Origin: Betaproteobacteria bacterium
GTDB taxonomy: Bacteria; Pseudomonadota; Gammaproteobacteria; Burkholderiales; Burkholderiaceae_C
Length of the DNA stretch: 64,000 nucleotides
Assembly: GCA_016716535.1 (NCBI GenBank)
Contig: JADJWD010000006.1
Location: 62,001 to 126,000 of the forward strand
Direction of reading: 5' to 3'
The notes under the pieces are model-generated. The model was not told the DNA's origin. It was given only the letters and a program-made list of their open reading frames with translations, and searched no databases. Every line of letters starts with the position of its first letter. Within the stretch, counting starts at the first letter, position 1. The translations under genes and the position numbers were made by a program. This document shows positions 16,961-25,817 of this stretch, in pieces.

Positions 16961-17980
16961 CTACACGAGACGCGCAACGTCCGCCGCGATGCGCGCACGC
17001 AGCGCCGCATCAGGCAGCGGGTTGCGTGCCGCGCCAACGTTCTGGATGACGTGCGCGACCTGGCTCGTCGCGGGGATCGCGCAGGTCACCGCCGGGTGCG
17101 AGACGATGAACTTCAGCACCGCCTGCGCCCAGCCGTCGCAGCGCAGTTCCACCGCCCAGCCGGGCAGCGGGTGTCGCGCCAGCGCGTCCAGCAGCGCGCC
17201 CTCGCGGAACGGCCGGTTCGCCAGCACCGCGATGCCGCGCTCGGCGGCCAGCGGCAGCAGGCGCCGCTCGGCCTCGCGGTCCACGGGGTTGTAGGTGAGC
17301 TGCACGAAGTCCAGCGGCTGCGTGCGCATCACGCGCTCGAACTCGCCGTGCCGCCGCCCTTCGCTGGTCGTGATGCCGACGTAGCGCAGCTTCCCCTCTG
17401 CCTTCATGGCCAAGAGGCGCGGCAGGTGCGCTTCCCAGGCGAGCAGGTTGTGCACCTGCATGAGGTCGAAACGGGGCACGCCCCAGTGCGCGCGCGAGGC
17501 GTCGATCTGTTGCGCGCCGCCGGCGCCGTCGCCGGTCCACACCTTCTCGGCCGAGAACAGCGCCGCGCTCTCGCCGGCGCGCGAGAGCTTGGCGAGCGCG
17601 TGGCCGATCACCGGCTGCGAGCTGCCGTACATCGGCGAGCTGTCGATGACGCGGCCGCCTCGCGCGAAGAACGCCCGCACGACCTCGGCGCAGGCATCCC
17701 GGGCGCGCGGATCGTTGCCGACGTTGAAGGTGATCCAGGTGCCGAGGCCGACGACGGGCAGCGGCTCGCCGCTGGAGGGAATCGGCTTCGTGACCGGTGA
17801 GTGCCGCGGCGTGGCGATCGGCGCGGCCGATGAAGGCCGTGTCGCGCCACCGCCTTGCGCCTGCGCCGCTCGGCCCGGCAACGACATCGCCACCGTGCCG
17901 CTCAGCACCAAGGTGCCCTGCTCCGCCAGCCAGGCCCGCCGGGTCTGTTGCCTGGGTGCGGCGTCGCGCCTAACGTCCAT
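16961..17980 (-). CDS. Aldo/keto reductase with N-terminal export-like signal
   Basis: 339 residues. The catalytic AKR barrel starts near residue 70 (LPVVGLGTWITFNVG) with the active-site Asp/Tyr pair in RVIDSSPMYGSS, the Lys region FSAEKVW, and the substrate-side His in LMQVHNL. The first 45 residues contain TRRAWLAEQGTLVLSGTVA, a twin-arginine-like start followed by a hydrophobic stretch ending in RAAQAQ, unusual for a cytosolic NADPH enzyme. Export of a folded reductase by the Tat route is possible. It is 40 bases downstream of the isomerase gene on the same strand. Substrate unknown. Confidence 0.88.
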   Translation of the reverse strand: MDVRRDAAPRQQTRRAWLAEQGTLVLSGTVAMSLPGRAAQAQGGGATRPSSAAPIATPRHSPVTKPIPSSGEPLPVVGLGTWITFNVGNDPRARDACAEVVRAFFARGGRVIDSSPMYGSSQPVIGHALAKLSRAGESAALFSAEKVWTGDGAGGAQQIDASRAHWGVPRFDLMQVHNLLAWEAHLPRLLAMKAEGKLRYVGITTSEGRRHGEFERVMRTQPLDFVQLTYNPVDREAERRLLPLAAERGIAVLANRPFREGALLDALARHPLPGWAVELRCDGWAQAVLKFIVSHPAVTCAIPATSQVAHVIQNVGAARNPLPDAALRARIAADVARLV

Positions 17981-18020
17981 CCTCAGTGCATCCGATGCGC
18001 GGGAACCCGCCAGGCCACCC

Positions 18021-18614
18021 TCACCCGCGCAATCGCCGCTCGAGAAAGTCGAGCCGGTCCTGGCCCCAGAAGTTCTCGCCGTCTACCACATAACTCGGCG
18101 CGCCGAACACCCCCGCGGCCAGCGCGCGCTGCGTGTTCGCCTCGTATCGCGCGGCGATCTCGGGCTCGTCGGACTCGGCCAGCAGCGACGCCGCCAGCGC
18201 GTTCTCGGCCAACAGCGCCGCCAGCGTCTCGCGCTCGGCGATGTTGCGCTCTTCGGCCCACACGGCGCGCATCATCGCGCCGGCGATCGTCAGCGCCGCG
18301 GGCGGCCCGGCGGCGCGGTCGGCGGCGATGACGAGCCGCGCCGCCGGAGCGGCATCGACCGGAAAGAACTTCGGTTGCGGGTTCAGCGGCAGCTTCAGCC
18401 ACTCGCTGAAGCGCTTCAACTCGACCAGGCGGTAGGCCTGCCGCTGCGGCGCGCGCTTGGCGAGCGGCAGGCCGCCCGAGGCCGGGAAGATGACGCCGTA
18501 GTCCACCGGCAGCACCTCGACGCGCGCATCGGCGGCGCGGGCGATGGCGCGGAAGCGCTCGTGCCCGAGGTAGGTCCAGGGCGACACCGGGGTGAAGTAG
18601 TAGGCGATGTCCAT
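18021..18614 (-). CDS. 2-hydroxychromene-2-carboxylate isomerase family (DsbA-fold)
   Basis: A 197-residue protein with the family start IAYYFTPVSPWTYLGHERF, in which the serine of the S-P-W segment replaces the DsbA cysteine and binds glutathione. The segment PQPKFFPVDA and the C-terminal GVFGAPSYVVDGENFWGQDRL (here shortened: GAPSYVVDGENFWGQ) are typical of HCCA isomerases of naphthalene-type degradation. No aromatic degradation genes are nearby, so the physiological substrate is open; kappa-class GST activity is a possibility. The start at 18614 is chosen because the sequence upstream in frame is a shadow. Confidence 0.88.
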   Translation of the reverse strand: MDIAYYFTPVSPWTYLGHERFRAIARAADARVEVLPVDYGVIFPASGGLPLAKRAPQRQAYRLVELKRFSEWLKLPLNPQPKFFPVDAAPAARLVIAADRAAGPPAALTIAGAMMRAVWAEERNIAERETLAALLAENALAASLLAESDEPEIAARYEANTQRALAAGVFGAPSYVVDGENFWGQDRLDFLERRLRG

Positions 18615-18670
18615 GGCTTCGGGGCTGCGCTCTCGTGAGCGTCGAGGTGAGCGAGACGACCGAGTGTCGT

Positions 18671-19261
18671 TCAGAGCACGCGCCCTTGCACCGACACGCA
18701 CTCGTTGCGCCAGATGTCGTCGGGGCTGATGTAGTTGTCGGCGCGCGTGAACCTGCGGCCGGCGGCGTGGAAGCACTCGTCGACGAGTTCCGAGCAGATG
18801 AACTTGCGGTCGCGGTAACGGCGCCCCTTGCGGAAGAGGATGCGCATCGCGATGCGCAGGATCTCCCAGTTGTCGTAGGGCTTGGTCAGGAGGTCCATGC
18901 CGAAGCTCACCGCGCGGCGCGCGTCGGCCTCGTCCAGCACCGGCTCGAGGCGGCCGATGACGACCTGGCCGCGATACGGCCGGCGTCGGCCGTGGTAGTC
19001 GCGCAGGTACTTCGACAGCGGCACGAGGCGCACGCCGATGCCGGTTTCGCTTTCGAGGATGAAGATGCGGTCGAGCGCCTCGTCGCGGTAGATGACGCCG
19101 ACGTGGCTCCACACGGAGCCCGTGAACTTCTGGATCAGGCCCGAGAAGAGGTACGAGCCCGAGCAGAACACGAGGTCGCCGGTGCGCAGCACGTCGCGCA
19201 GCCCGTTGTAGGGCTGCACCGGCAGGCGCTTGATCTCGGCCTTCTTGATCGGCGCGGCCAT
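18671..19261 (-). CDS. YiiX/YebB-like permuted papain-fold (NlpC/P60 superfamily) protein
   Basis: 196 residues without a signal peptide. The family pattern of a circularly permuted papain-like enzyme is visible: the His in VWSHVGVIYRDE (about residue 52) comes first, and the nucleophile Cys in FICSELVDEC (about residue 157) comes later. Substrates of this group may be lipids, amides or peptides. It overlaps the enoyl-CoA hydratase-like gene by one base (ATGA at 19259-19262), so the two are translationally coupled. An acyl-handling role is therefore attractive but is only inference. Confidence 0.78.
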   Translation of the reverse strand: MAAPIKKAEIKRLPVQPYNGLRDVLRTGDLVFCSGSYLFSGLIQKFTGSVWSHVGVIYRDEALDRIFILESETGIGVRLVPLSKYLRDYHGRRRPYRGQVVIGRLEPVLDEADARRAVSFGMDLLTKPYDNWEILRIAMRILFRKGRRYRDRKFICSELVDECFHAAGRRFTRADNYISPDDIWRNECVSVQGRVL

Positions 19262-20040
19262 CAGCGCCAGTTGGGGGGCCGCTTGTCGATGAACGCCTGC
19301 ACGCCTTCGAGCGCGCCCTCATCCATCATGTTGCAGGCCATCGTCTTCGTCGCGTCGTCGTAGGCGCCTTCGATGCCATGCTCGAGCTGGCGGTAGAAGA
19401 GCTGCTTGCCCATCGCGATCGCGGCGCGCGGCTTGTGCACGATGCGCTCGAGGAGCTTGTCGATCTCGGCATCGAGCTCACCGACCGGCACGACGCGGTT
19501 GACGAGCCCCTTCTCGCGCGCCTCGGCCGCGCCGATGAAGTCACCCGTCACCAGCATCTCGAACGCGAACTTGCGCGACAGGTTGCGCGACAGCGCGACG
19601 CTCGGCGTGCTGCAGAAGAGCCCGAGGTTCACGCCGCTGACCGCGAAGCGCGCATCGCTCGCCGCCACCGCCAGGTCGCACATCGCGACGAGCTGGCAGC
19701 CCGCCGCGGTGGCGATGCCGTGCACGCGCGCGACCACCGGCACCGGCAGCCGCTGGATCGTCATCATCATGCGGCCGCACTGCGCGAAGAGCCGCTCGTA
19801 GTAGCCCTGCGAAGGCTCGGCGCGCATCTCCTTCAGGTCGTGCCCGGCGCAAAACGCCTTGCCGGCCCCGGCGATGACGACGGCGCGCGCCGTCTCGTCG
19901 GCGGCGATGCGGTCCAGCGTCGTTTGCAGCGCCTCGAGCATCGCCTCCGACAGCGAGTTGAAGGCCGCCGGCCGGTTCAGCGTCAGGCGCACGACGCCGC
20001 GCGCGTCCTTCTCGGTGAGCACCAGGGGTTCGTTCGACAT
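19261..20040 (-). CDS. Enoyl-CoA hydratase/isomerase family protein (ECHDC3-like)
   Basis: Crotonase-fold protein of 259 residues. The oxyanion-hole segments GKAFCAGHDLKEM (about residue 60) and HGIATAAGCQLVAMCD (about 107) are present. The region where classical hydratases carry catalytic Glu reads NLGLFCSTPSVALSR, as in the ECHDC3 subgroup, which lacks the usual glutamate pattern, so ordinary hydratase activity should not be assumed. It is the first gene of a minus-strand set with the papain-fold protein (one-base overlap) and possibly the isomerase. Confidence 0.9.
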   Translation of the reverse strand: MSNEPLVLTEKDARGVVRLTLNRPAAFNSLSEAMLEALQTTLDRIAADETARAVVIAGAGKAFCAGHDLKEMRAEPSQGYYERLFAQCGRMMMTIQRLPVPVVARVHGIATAAGCQLVAMCDLAVAASDARFAVSGVNLGLFCSTPSVALSRNLSRKFAFEMLVTGDFIGAAEAREKGLVNRVVPVGELDAEIDKLLERIVHKPRAAIAMGKQLFYRQLEHGIEGAYDDATKTMACNMMDEGALEGVQAFIDKRPPNWR

Positions 20041-20171
20041 GGCTCGGTCCTGATTCGACGGATGTCCGTACGGTATCGCACAAAGGCCATCGCGCCGACC
20101 GGTGGCAGCACCGAGCCGCGCTCGCTAAGCTGGCCGCCGCGGTGTCCGCTCCCACTTCAGGAGAACAGCTC

Positions 20172-21458
20172 ATGGCCGAGAAGAGATGGCGCAAGCGCAC
20201 GCTGGCCGGGCGCGCCCTCGCCCCCGAGACGCTGATGATGGGCTACGGCTACGAGCCGGCGCTCTCTGAGGGCTCGCTGAAAGAGCCGCTCTTTCAGACC
20301 TCGACCTTCATCTTCCCTTCGGCGCAGGCGGGCAAGGACTTCTTCGCGACGATGCAGGGCCGGCGCAAGCCCGGCGAAGGCGAGGAGCCGGGCCTCGTCT
20401 ACTCGCGCTTCAACAACCCGAACCTCGAGGTGCTGGAAGACCGCCTGGCGCTGTGGGACGGCGCCGAGGCGAGCCTGGCGTTCGCCTCGGGCATGGCGGC
20501 GATCTCGACGTGCCTGTGGGCGTACCTGCGTCCCGGCGACGTGGTATTGCAGAGCCAGCCGATCTACGGCGGCACCGAGACGCTGATCCACTCGATCCTG
20601 CCGGAGTTCGGCGTGCGCCAGGTTGGCTTCGAAGTCGAAGGCGGCACGGCGGCGATGCAGGCCGCGGCTGCGCAGGCGCGCCAACTCGGCCGCGTCGCGG
20701 CGATCTACGTCGAGACGCCGGCCAACCCGACCAACGGCCTCGTCGACATCGCCGCGGCGCGCGCGATCGCCGAGTCGCTGACCGACGCGCAAGGGCGGCG
20801 GCCGCCGCTCATCGTCGACAACACGATGCTCGGCCCCATTTACTGCAAGCCGCTCGCACACGGCGCCGACCTCGTCGTCACGTCGCTGACGAAGTACGTC
20901 GGCGGCCACTCCGACCTCATCGGCGGCGGCGCCAGCGGCGCGCGCGCGATGCTGGCGCCGGTGCGGCGCATGCGCAGCACGCTCGGCACGATGTGCGACC
21001 CGCATACCGCGTGGCTGCTGAGCCGCTCGCTCGAGACGCTCAAGCTGCGCATGGCCGCCGCCGCCGAGGGCGCGCGCCGCGTCGCCGCGTTCCTGCGCGC
21101 GCACCCGAAGATCGACAACGTCTGGTTTCTCGACTTCCTGCCCGAGGGCCACCCCGACCGCGCACTGCACCTGCGCCAGAACACGAGCGCCGGCTCGACC
21201 TTCAGCTTCGAGGTCAAGGGCGGCGAGGCCGGCGCCTTCGCGCTGCTCGACCGGCTCGAGATCATCAAGCTCGCGGTCAGCCTCGGCGGCACCGAGACGC
21301 TGGCCTCGCACCCGGCGTCGACCACGCACTCGGCGATGCCGCCCGACGAGCTGAAGCGCTTCTCGATCACGCCGGCGCTGATCCGCATCTCGATCGGCGT
21401 CGAGGAGCCCGATGACTTGATCGCCGACCTCGCGCAGGCGCTGGACGGCGTGCCCTGA
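20172..21458 (+). CDS. Cystathionine gamma-synthase / methionine gamma-lyase family PLP enzyme
   Basis: Cys/Met metabolism PLP enzyme of 428 residues. The start at 20172 is chosen because an AGGAGA ribosome-binding site lies just upstream (about 20158). Signatures are FASGMAAISTCL (PLP phosphate region), YGGTETL, VETPANPTNG, and the Schiff-base lysine in VTSLTKYVGGHSDL. It ends in SHPASTTHS and RISIGVEEPDDL, typical for the family. A divergent N-terminal extension (KRTLAGRALAPETLMMGYGYEP) marks a subgroup annotated only as cystathionine gamma-synthase family. A second family member (MetY-like) is at 38894-40177. Exact reaction unknown. Confidence 0.92.
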   Translation: MAEKRWRKRTLAGRALAPETLMMGYGYEPALSEGSLKEPLFQTSTFIFPSAQAGKDFFATMQGRRKPGEGEEPGLVYSRFNNPNLEVLEDRLALWDGAEASLAFASGMAAISTCLWAYLRPGDVVLQSQPIYGGTETLIHSILPEFGVRQVGFEVEGGTAAMQAAAAQARQLGRVAAIYVETPANPTNGLVDIAAARAIAESLTDAQGRRPPLIVDNTMLGPIYCKPLAHGADLVVTSLTKYVGGHSDLIGGGASGARAMLAPVRRMRSTLGTMCDPHTAWLLSRSLETLKLRMAAAAEGARRVAAFLRAHPKIDNVWFLDFLPEGHPDRALHLRQNTSAGSTFSFEVKGGEAGAFALLDRLEIIKLAVSLGGTETLASHPASTTHSAMPPDELKRFSITPALIRISIGVEEPDDLIADLAQALDGVP

Positions 21459-21609
21459 CGCGCGCCGGCCGCGCGACGGGCCCCGGGCGGGCGGTTCGAC
21501 GCCGGGTCGGGAGCCCGGGTGCCCGTTGCCGTATCTCGACGGTTAGGGGGCGGAACACCGCCGTCGTTGTGCGACGATTCGACCTCCGCCGCTTCCCGCC
21601 GCCAGAGCC

Positions 21610-22257
21610 GTGGCCCGCATCTATCTCGTCGAGGATCACGCGCTGATGCGAGACGGCCTGCGCGCCATGCTCGCCGCCGGCGGCCACACCGTCGTCGGCG
21701 AGGCCGACGGCCCGGCGCAGGCGCAGGCCGATCTGGCCCGGCTCGAAGCCGACATCGTGCTGCTCGACCTCGGCCTGCACGAACACTCGGGCTTCGAGCT
21801 GCTGGCCGAACTGCAGCAGCGCCGCCTGCCGGCGCGCGTCATCGTGCTGACCATGTCCACCCAGGGGCGCGACGTCGCCGAGGCGATGCGCCTGGGCGCC
21901 GCCGGCTACCTGGCCAAGCTGGCGCCCAGCGCCGTGCTGCTCGACGCGATCGAACGAGTCGGCCGCGGCGAAAGGGTGCTCGGCGCCGGGTTCGAAGCGG
22001 CGGCGGCCGCGCCCGACCCGGCCGCCGCAACCGGGCCGGCCGAGCTGCTGCAGCGGCTGTCGGCGCGCGAGCGGCAGATCCTTGCCCTGGTGGTGCGCGG
22101 ACGCACCAGCGCGTCGATCGCGTTGCAGATCGGCCTGTCGCCGAAGACGGTGGAAACGTACCGCAGCCGCCTGATGGACAAGCTCGAAGTGCCCGACGTC
22201 ACCGGCCTCGTGCGCTTCGCGATTCGCGCCGGGCTGATCGACGCCGACCTGAACTGA
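21610..22257 (+). CDS. LuxR/NarL-type response regulator
   Basis: 215 residues from a GTG start. Receiver domain: acidic pair in VEDHALMRDGLRAM, phospho-acceptor Asp in IVLLDLGLHEHSG (about residue 56), and Thr/Lys positions in VIVLTMS and GYLAKLAP. The C-terminal LuxR HTH starts at LSARERQILALVVRG and has LSPKTVETYRSRLMDKL as recognition region. It is the first gene of a signalling block, followed by a hairpin that may terminate it, with a receiver-kinase 230 bases downstream. Target genes are not predictable. Confidence 0.92.
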   Translation: MARIYLVEDHALMRDGLRAMLAAGGHTVVGEADGPAQAQADLARLEADIVLLDLGLHEHSGFELLAELQQRRLPARVIVLTMSTQGRDVAEAMRLGAAGYLAKLAPSAVLLDAIERVGRGERVLGAGFEAAAAAPDPAAATGPAELLQRLSARERQILALVVRGRTSASIALQIGLSPKTVETYRSRLMDKLEVPDVTGLVRFAIRAGLIDADLN

Positions 22258-22259
22258 AG

Positions 22260-22289
22260 GCGGGCCGGCCGGCCCGCATCGAGTTTTCC
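22260..22289 (+). terminator. Candidate terminator after the LuxR-type regulator
   Basis: The 18-base perfect palindrome GCGGGCCGGCCGGCCCGC at 22260-22277 can fold into a 7-bp stem with a four-base loop and is followed by TTTT at 22284-22287. It starts three bases after the stop codon. The short T-run and six-base gap make it a moderate candidate. Confidence 0.5.
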
Positions 22290-22487
22290 TGGCAGGCCGG
22301 ACACCTTCGCGACGGGGCGGCAGGGCGCCGGTCGAGTGTTCCCGACAGGTCGCGCCGACGCGCTCGCCCTAGAGTGGCCGTGCCGCCAGCCGAGACGCAA
22401 GGTGCAGCCGCCGGCACTTCGATCCGACCGTCACTGCACGCCTCGGACCTCCGCACCCTGCCCCCGGGCGCCCGCCGCTCTCCCGCC

Positions 22488-23750
22488 ATGCCGATCGACC
22501 CCCCTCAGGCCCGACTGCTGCTCGTCGACGACGACGCCACGGTCATCCGCACGATGAGCCGCATGCTCGACGGCTTCGGCCACCTGCGCTTCGCCAGCAG
22601 CGGCTGGGACGCGCTGGCCATCGCCCGCGAATGGCGGCCCGACCTCGTGCTTCTCGATGTCGAGATGCCCGGCCTGTCGGGCCTGGACGTGTGCGAGCTG
22701 TTCCGCGCCGACCCGCGCCTGGCCACGGTGCCGCTGCTGATGGTCACGAGCCACCAGGCGCAGTCGCTCGGCGCGATGGCGCGGGCGCACGGTGCCGTCG
22801 GCCTGATCACCAAGCCGATGGCCGCGGCCGCCCTGCAGGCGCAGGTGCGCGCCGTGCTGCGCGGCGGCGCGCCGGCCCCCGCCGCGGCCTCCGCGCCGCC
22901 TACGCCCGAGCCGACCCGGGCCTCCCGCGGCGACCGTGCCGAGTCGGCGGACGCGCCGGCGTGGCCGCCGGCCGCGCACGGCGAGCGCCTGGCCATGTCG
23001 TTCTTCGCGCACGAGGTGGGCAATGCACTCAACGGCCTGCTCGGCCAGGCCGAGCTGATGCACCTCGATCGCACGCAGGCGTTGCCGCCGGCGCAGGCGC
23101 AGCGGCTGACCCGCTTGCTCGAGGCCGGCCGCACCGTACGGCAGCTCCTGCGCGACATCGTCGAGCTGGGCGCGCTGGGCAGCGGCCGCCTGCCGCTGCG
23201 CCTCGAGGCACTCGATGCCGACCGCTGTGTCGACGACGCCGCCGCCGCCGTGGCCGCGCTGGCGCGCATGGCCGGCGTGCCGCTGCGCACCACCGGCGCG
23301 CCGCTGCGCCCTGCCGCGGCCGGTGCGGCGGCGGCCGCCGGCCGCGCGCAGGTGCTGGCCGACGCGGCGCGCCTGCAGCAGTGCCTGGTCAACCTGCTCA
23401 GCAACGCGATCAAGTACAACCGGCCGGGTGGCGGCGTGCGCGTGCGCGTCGTCCGCGGCACCGGCTGGGTGCGCATCGCCGTGCGCGACAACGGCATCGG
23501 CCTCAGCGAGCAGCAGATGAAGCACCTGTTCGAACCGTTCAACCGGCTCGGCCGCGAGCGCGGCGTCGCAACCGGCAGCGGGCTGGGCCTGGTCATCACC
23601 CGCAGCCTGCTGCAGGCCATGGACGGGCGGCTGGTCGTGCGCAGCCGCGCCGGCCGCGGCAGCTGCTTCGCGATCGAGCTGCCGCAGGCGCCGGCGGCGC
23701 CCGCCGGACCGCCCCGAACCACCGCGCCGCCGCTGGCGAGCGCCGCCTGA
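22488..23750 (+). CDS. Receiver-linked sensor histidine kinase (cytosolic)
   Basis: 420 residues from an ATG at 22488. A receiver domain comes first (LLLVDDDATVIRTM, Asp in LVLLDVEMPGLSG, Lys in GLITKPMA), a linker rich in Pro/Ala follows, then an H-box-like segment SFFAHEVGNALNGLLGQ with its His near residue 173. The ATPase domain has N-box NLLSNAIKYN, G1 DNGIGLS, F-box LFEPFNR and G2 GSGLGLV. There is no membrane segment, so it probably relays a signal from a partner such as the hybrid kinase at 25818. It is followed after 15 bases by the receiver-GGDEF gene. Confidence 0.9.
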   Translation: MPIDPPQARLLLVDDDATVIRTMSRMLDGFGHLRFASSGWDALAIAREWRPDLVLLDVEMPGLSGLDVCELFRADPRLATVPLLMVTSHQAQSLGAMARAHGAVGLITKPMAAAALQAQVRAVLRGGAPAPAAASAPPTPEPTRASRGDRAESADAPAWPPAAHGERLAMSFFAHEVGNALNGLLGQAELMHLDRTQALPPAQAQRLTRLLEAGRTVRQLLRDIVELGALGSGRLPLRLEALDADRCVDDAAAAVAALARMAGVPLRTTGAPLRPAAAGAAAAAGRAQVLADAARLQQCLVNLLSNAIKYNRPGGGVRVRVVRGTGWVRIAVRDNGIGLSEQQMKHLFEPFNRLGRERGVATGSGLGLVITRSLLQAMDGRLVVRSRAGRGSCFAIELPQAPAAPAGPPRTTAPPLASAA

Positions 23751-23765
23751 AGGCCGAGGGCTTCC

Positions 23766-24746
23766 ATGTCGCAGGTTCCCCCGCCCAGCATCCTGATCGT
23801 CGACGACGACCCGGTGGCGGTCCGTGCCCTCGCCCACATCGTCGGCGGCATCGCCCGCCTGCGCTTCGCGGCCAACGGCGGCGACGCACTGCGCCTGGCG
23901 CACGACAGCCCGCCCGACCTGGTGCTGCTGGACGCGCAGATGGAGGGCATGAGCGGCTTCGACGTCTGCCGCGCGCTGAAGGCCGATGCGCGGCTGGCGC
24001 CGGCCCCGGTGTTGTTCGTCACCAGCTCGAGCGGACCGGAGTTCGAACTGCAGGGCTTCGAGGCCGGCGCCGCCGACTTCATCGCCAAGCCGGTGGTGCC
24101 GGCGCTCGTGCTGGCGCGCGTGCGCGCCCAGCTGCGCGCCAAGGCGATGGCCGACCAGTTGCGCACCACCGCCAGCACCGACATGCTGACCGGCCTGGCC
24201 AACCGGCACGCCTTCGACCTCGCGCTGGACGAAGAGTGGCGGCGCGTGCGCCGGCGCGGCACGCCGCTGTCGCTGCTGCTGCTGGACGTCGACCACTTCA
24301 AGCTCTACAACGACCGCCACGGCCACCCGGCCGGCGACGAAGGTCTGCGCCAGGTGGCCGGCACGCTGGCCGAGAGCCTGCACCGCCCCTCCGACCGCGC
24401 CTTCCGTTACGGCGGCGAGGAGTTCGCGATGCTGCTGCCCGAGACCGCCCGCCCGGGCGCGCTGCGTGTCGCCGAGCGCGTCGTCGCGGCCGTGGCGACG
24501 CGCCGCATCGCGCACGCCGCCTCGCCGACGGCGCCGCACGTGACGGTCAGCGTCGGCGTCGGCTGCTTCGACGACGCCTGCGAGGGTTGGCGGCCGCCGT
24601 CGGCCGACTCGCGCCTGGGCGAACTGGGGGCCCCGGCGCGCGCCGCCGATCTCGTCGCCGCGGCCGACCGCGCGCTGTACGAGGCCAAGCGCGCCGGTCG
24701 TGCGCGCACCAGCCTGCAGGCCGTCGTCGCGGCCGATGCGCCGTGA
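23766..24746 (+). CDS. Response regulator with diguanylate cyclase output (PleD/WspR-like)
   Basis: 326 residues. N-terminal receiver (ILIVDDDPVAVRAL; Asp in LVLLDAQMEGMSG; Lys in FIAKPVV) followed by a GGDEF domain (ASTDMLTGLANRHAF) with active-site YGGEEFAMLL near residue 220. An RxxD inhibitory site is not clearly placed. Phosphorylation presumably controls cyclic di-GMP synthesis. It lies 15 bases after the kinase gene and 35 bases before the substrate-binding protein, which strongly suggests a single transcript and a shared pathway. Confidence 0.93.
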   Translation: MSQVPPPSILIVDDDPVAVRALAHIVGGIARLRFAANGGDALRLAHDSPPDLVLLDAQMEGMSGFDVCRALKADARLAPAPVLFVTSSSGPEFELQGFEAGAADFIAKPVVPALVLARVRAQLRAKAMADQLRTTASTDMLTGLANRHAFDLALDEEWRRVRRRGTPLSLLLLDVDHFKLYNDRHGHPAGDEGLRQVAGTLAESLHRPSDRAFRYGGEEFAMLLPETARPGALRVAERVVAAVATRRIAHAASPTAPHVTVSVGVGCFDDACEGWRPPSADSRLGELGAPARAADLVAAADRALYEAKRAGRARTSLQAVVAADAP

Positions 24747-24781
24747 ACGCCGCCGTCGACCCGCGCCCCGAGGAACGCCCG

Positions 24782-25789
24782 ATGCCGCCCGCCCTCCGGC
24801 GCCGCGCGCCGACCGCCCGCCTGGCGGCGCTGGCGCGCACGGCTTTGCTGGCGCTGGCCGCCGCCTGGCAGGCGGCGGCGGCCACGCCGCTGACGCTGGC
24901 GACCTCGGCCACGCCGACCGCCGCGCCGGTGCTCGTCGCCGAGGCGCAGGGCTACTTCCGTGCCGAGGGGCTGGAGGTCAAGGTGCGACGCTGTCCCGTC
25001 GGGCGCGTCTGCCTGAAGTGGCTGCTCGACGGCGAGGTGCAGTTCGCCGCCGCGGCCGACCTCGGCCTGACCGTCGCCGCGTTCTCCGACCGCCCGTTCG
25101 GCATCGTCGCCAGCATCGCCGAGGCGGGCCGCAGCGTGCGCATCGTCGCCCGCGCCGACCGCGCCGTGCGCCAGGCGGCCGACCTGCGCGGCCGCCGCGT
25201 CGGCGTGCTCGTCGGCACCAACGCGCACTACTTCACCGACACGCTGCTGCAGCTGGGCGGCGTCGCGCCGGCCGAGGTGCGCCTGTTGCCGCTGGACGCG
25301 ACCGACCCGCTCGGGCCGCTGTTGCGCGGCGAGGTCGATGCCGCCGGCCTGTTCGAGCCGCATGCGCAGGCCGCCATCGACGCGCTCGGCGGCAACGCCG
25401 TCGTGCTGCCGACGCCGGCCTACCTCGGCAGCACCTTCAGCGTCGTCGCCGCGCCGCCGCCTGGCGGCGCCACCGACGAGCAGGTCACGCGCCTGCTGCG
25501 CGCGCTTCAGCATGCCGTCGCCTTCATCGCCGCCGAGCCGCAGCGCGCCCGCGCCATCGTCGCGCCGCAGGTCGGCCTGGACGTGCGGCAGCTCGAGCCG
25601 GCGTGGACCCGCCTGCGCTTCGGCGTCGAGCTCGAGCAGTCGCTGCTCACCACCTTCGAGACGCAGGCGCGCTGGGCCCGGCGCAATGGCCTCGTGCCCG
25701 CGGCGGCGCCGCTGCCGAACTACCTCGACCACGTGCGCGAGGCGCCGCTGCGCCAGCTCGACCCGGCCGCCGTGCGGCTGGTGCGCTGA
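24782..25789 (+). CDS. NMT1/SsuA-like periplasmic substrate-binding protein
   Basis: 335 residues. The start at 24782 gives a good signal peptide (RTALLALAAAWQAAAA) and has GAGGA just upstream; a GTG at 24743 overlapping the previous stop is an alternative. The mature protein begins TPLTLATSATPTAAPVLVAEAQG and has EGLEVKVRR, WLLDGEVQFAAAADLGLTV and DLRGRRVGVLVGTN, the pattern of the NMT1/THI5/SsuA family of ABC-type binding proteins. No permease or ATPase genes are near; instead it sits between a cyclase and a membrane hybrid kinase, so it probably presents a ligand to that kinase rather than to a transporter. Confidence 0.88.
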   Translation: MPPALRRRAPTARLAALARTALLALAAAWQAAAATPLTLATSATPTAAPVLVAEAQGYFRAEGLEVKVRRCPVGRVCLKWLLDGEVQFAAAADLGLTVAAFSDRPFGIVASIAEAGRSVRIVARADRAVRQAADLRGRRVGVLVGTNAHYFTDTLLQLGGVAPAEVRLLPLDATDPLGPLLRGEVDAAGLFEPHAQAAIDALGGNAVVLPTPAYLGSTFSVVAAPPPGGATDEQVTRLLRALQHAVAFIAAEPQRARAIVAPQVGLDVRQLEPAWTRLRFGVELEQSLLTTFETQARWARRNGLVPAAAPLPNYLDHVREAPLRQLDPAAVRLVR

Positions 25790-25817
25790 AGCGCCGCGAC
25801 ACGACGCCGACCCGCCG

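Noticed and set aside
24743..24781. GTG start at 24743 for the substrate-binding protein
   Set aside because: It would place 13 charged residues ahead of the signal peptide; the ATG at 24782 begins the signal sequence and has a GAGGA site.
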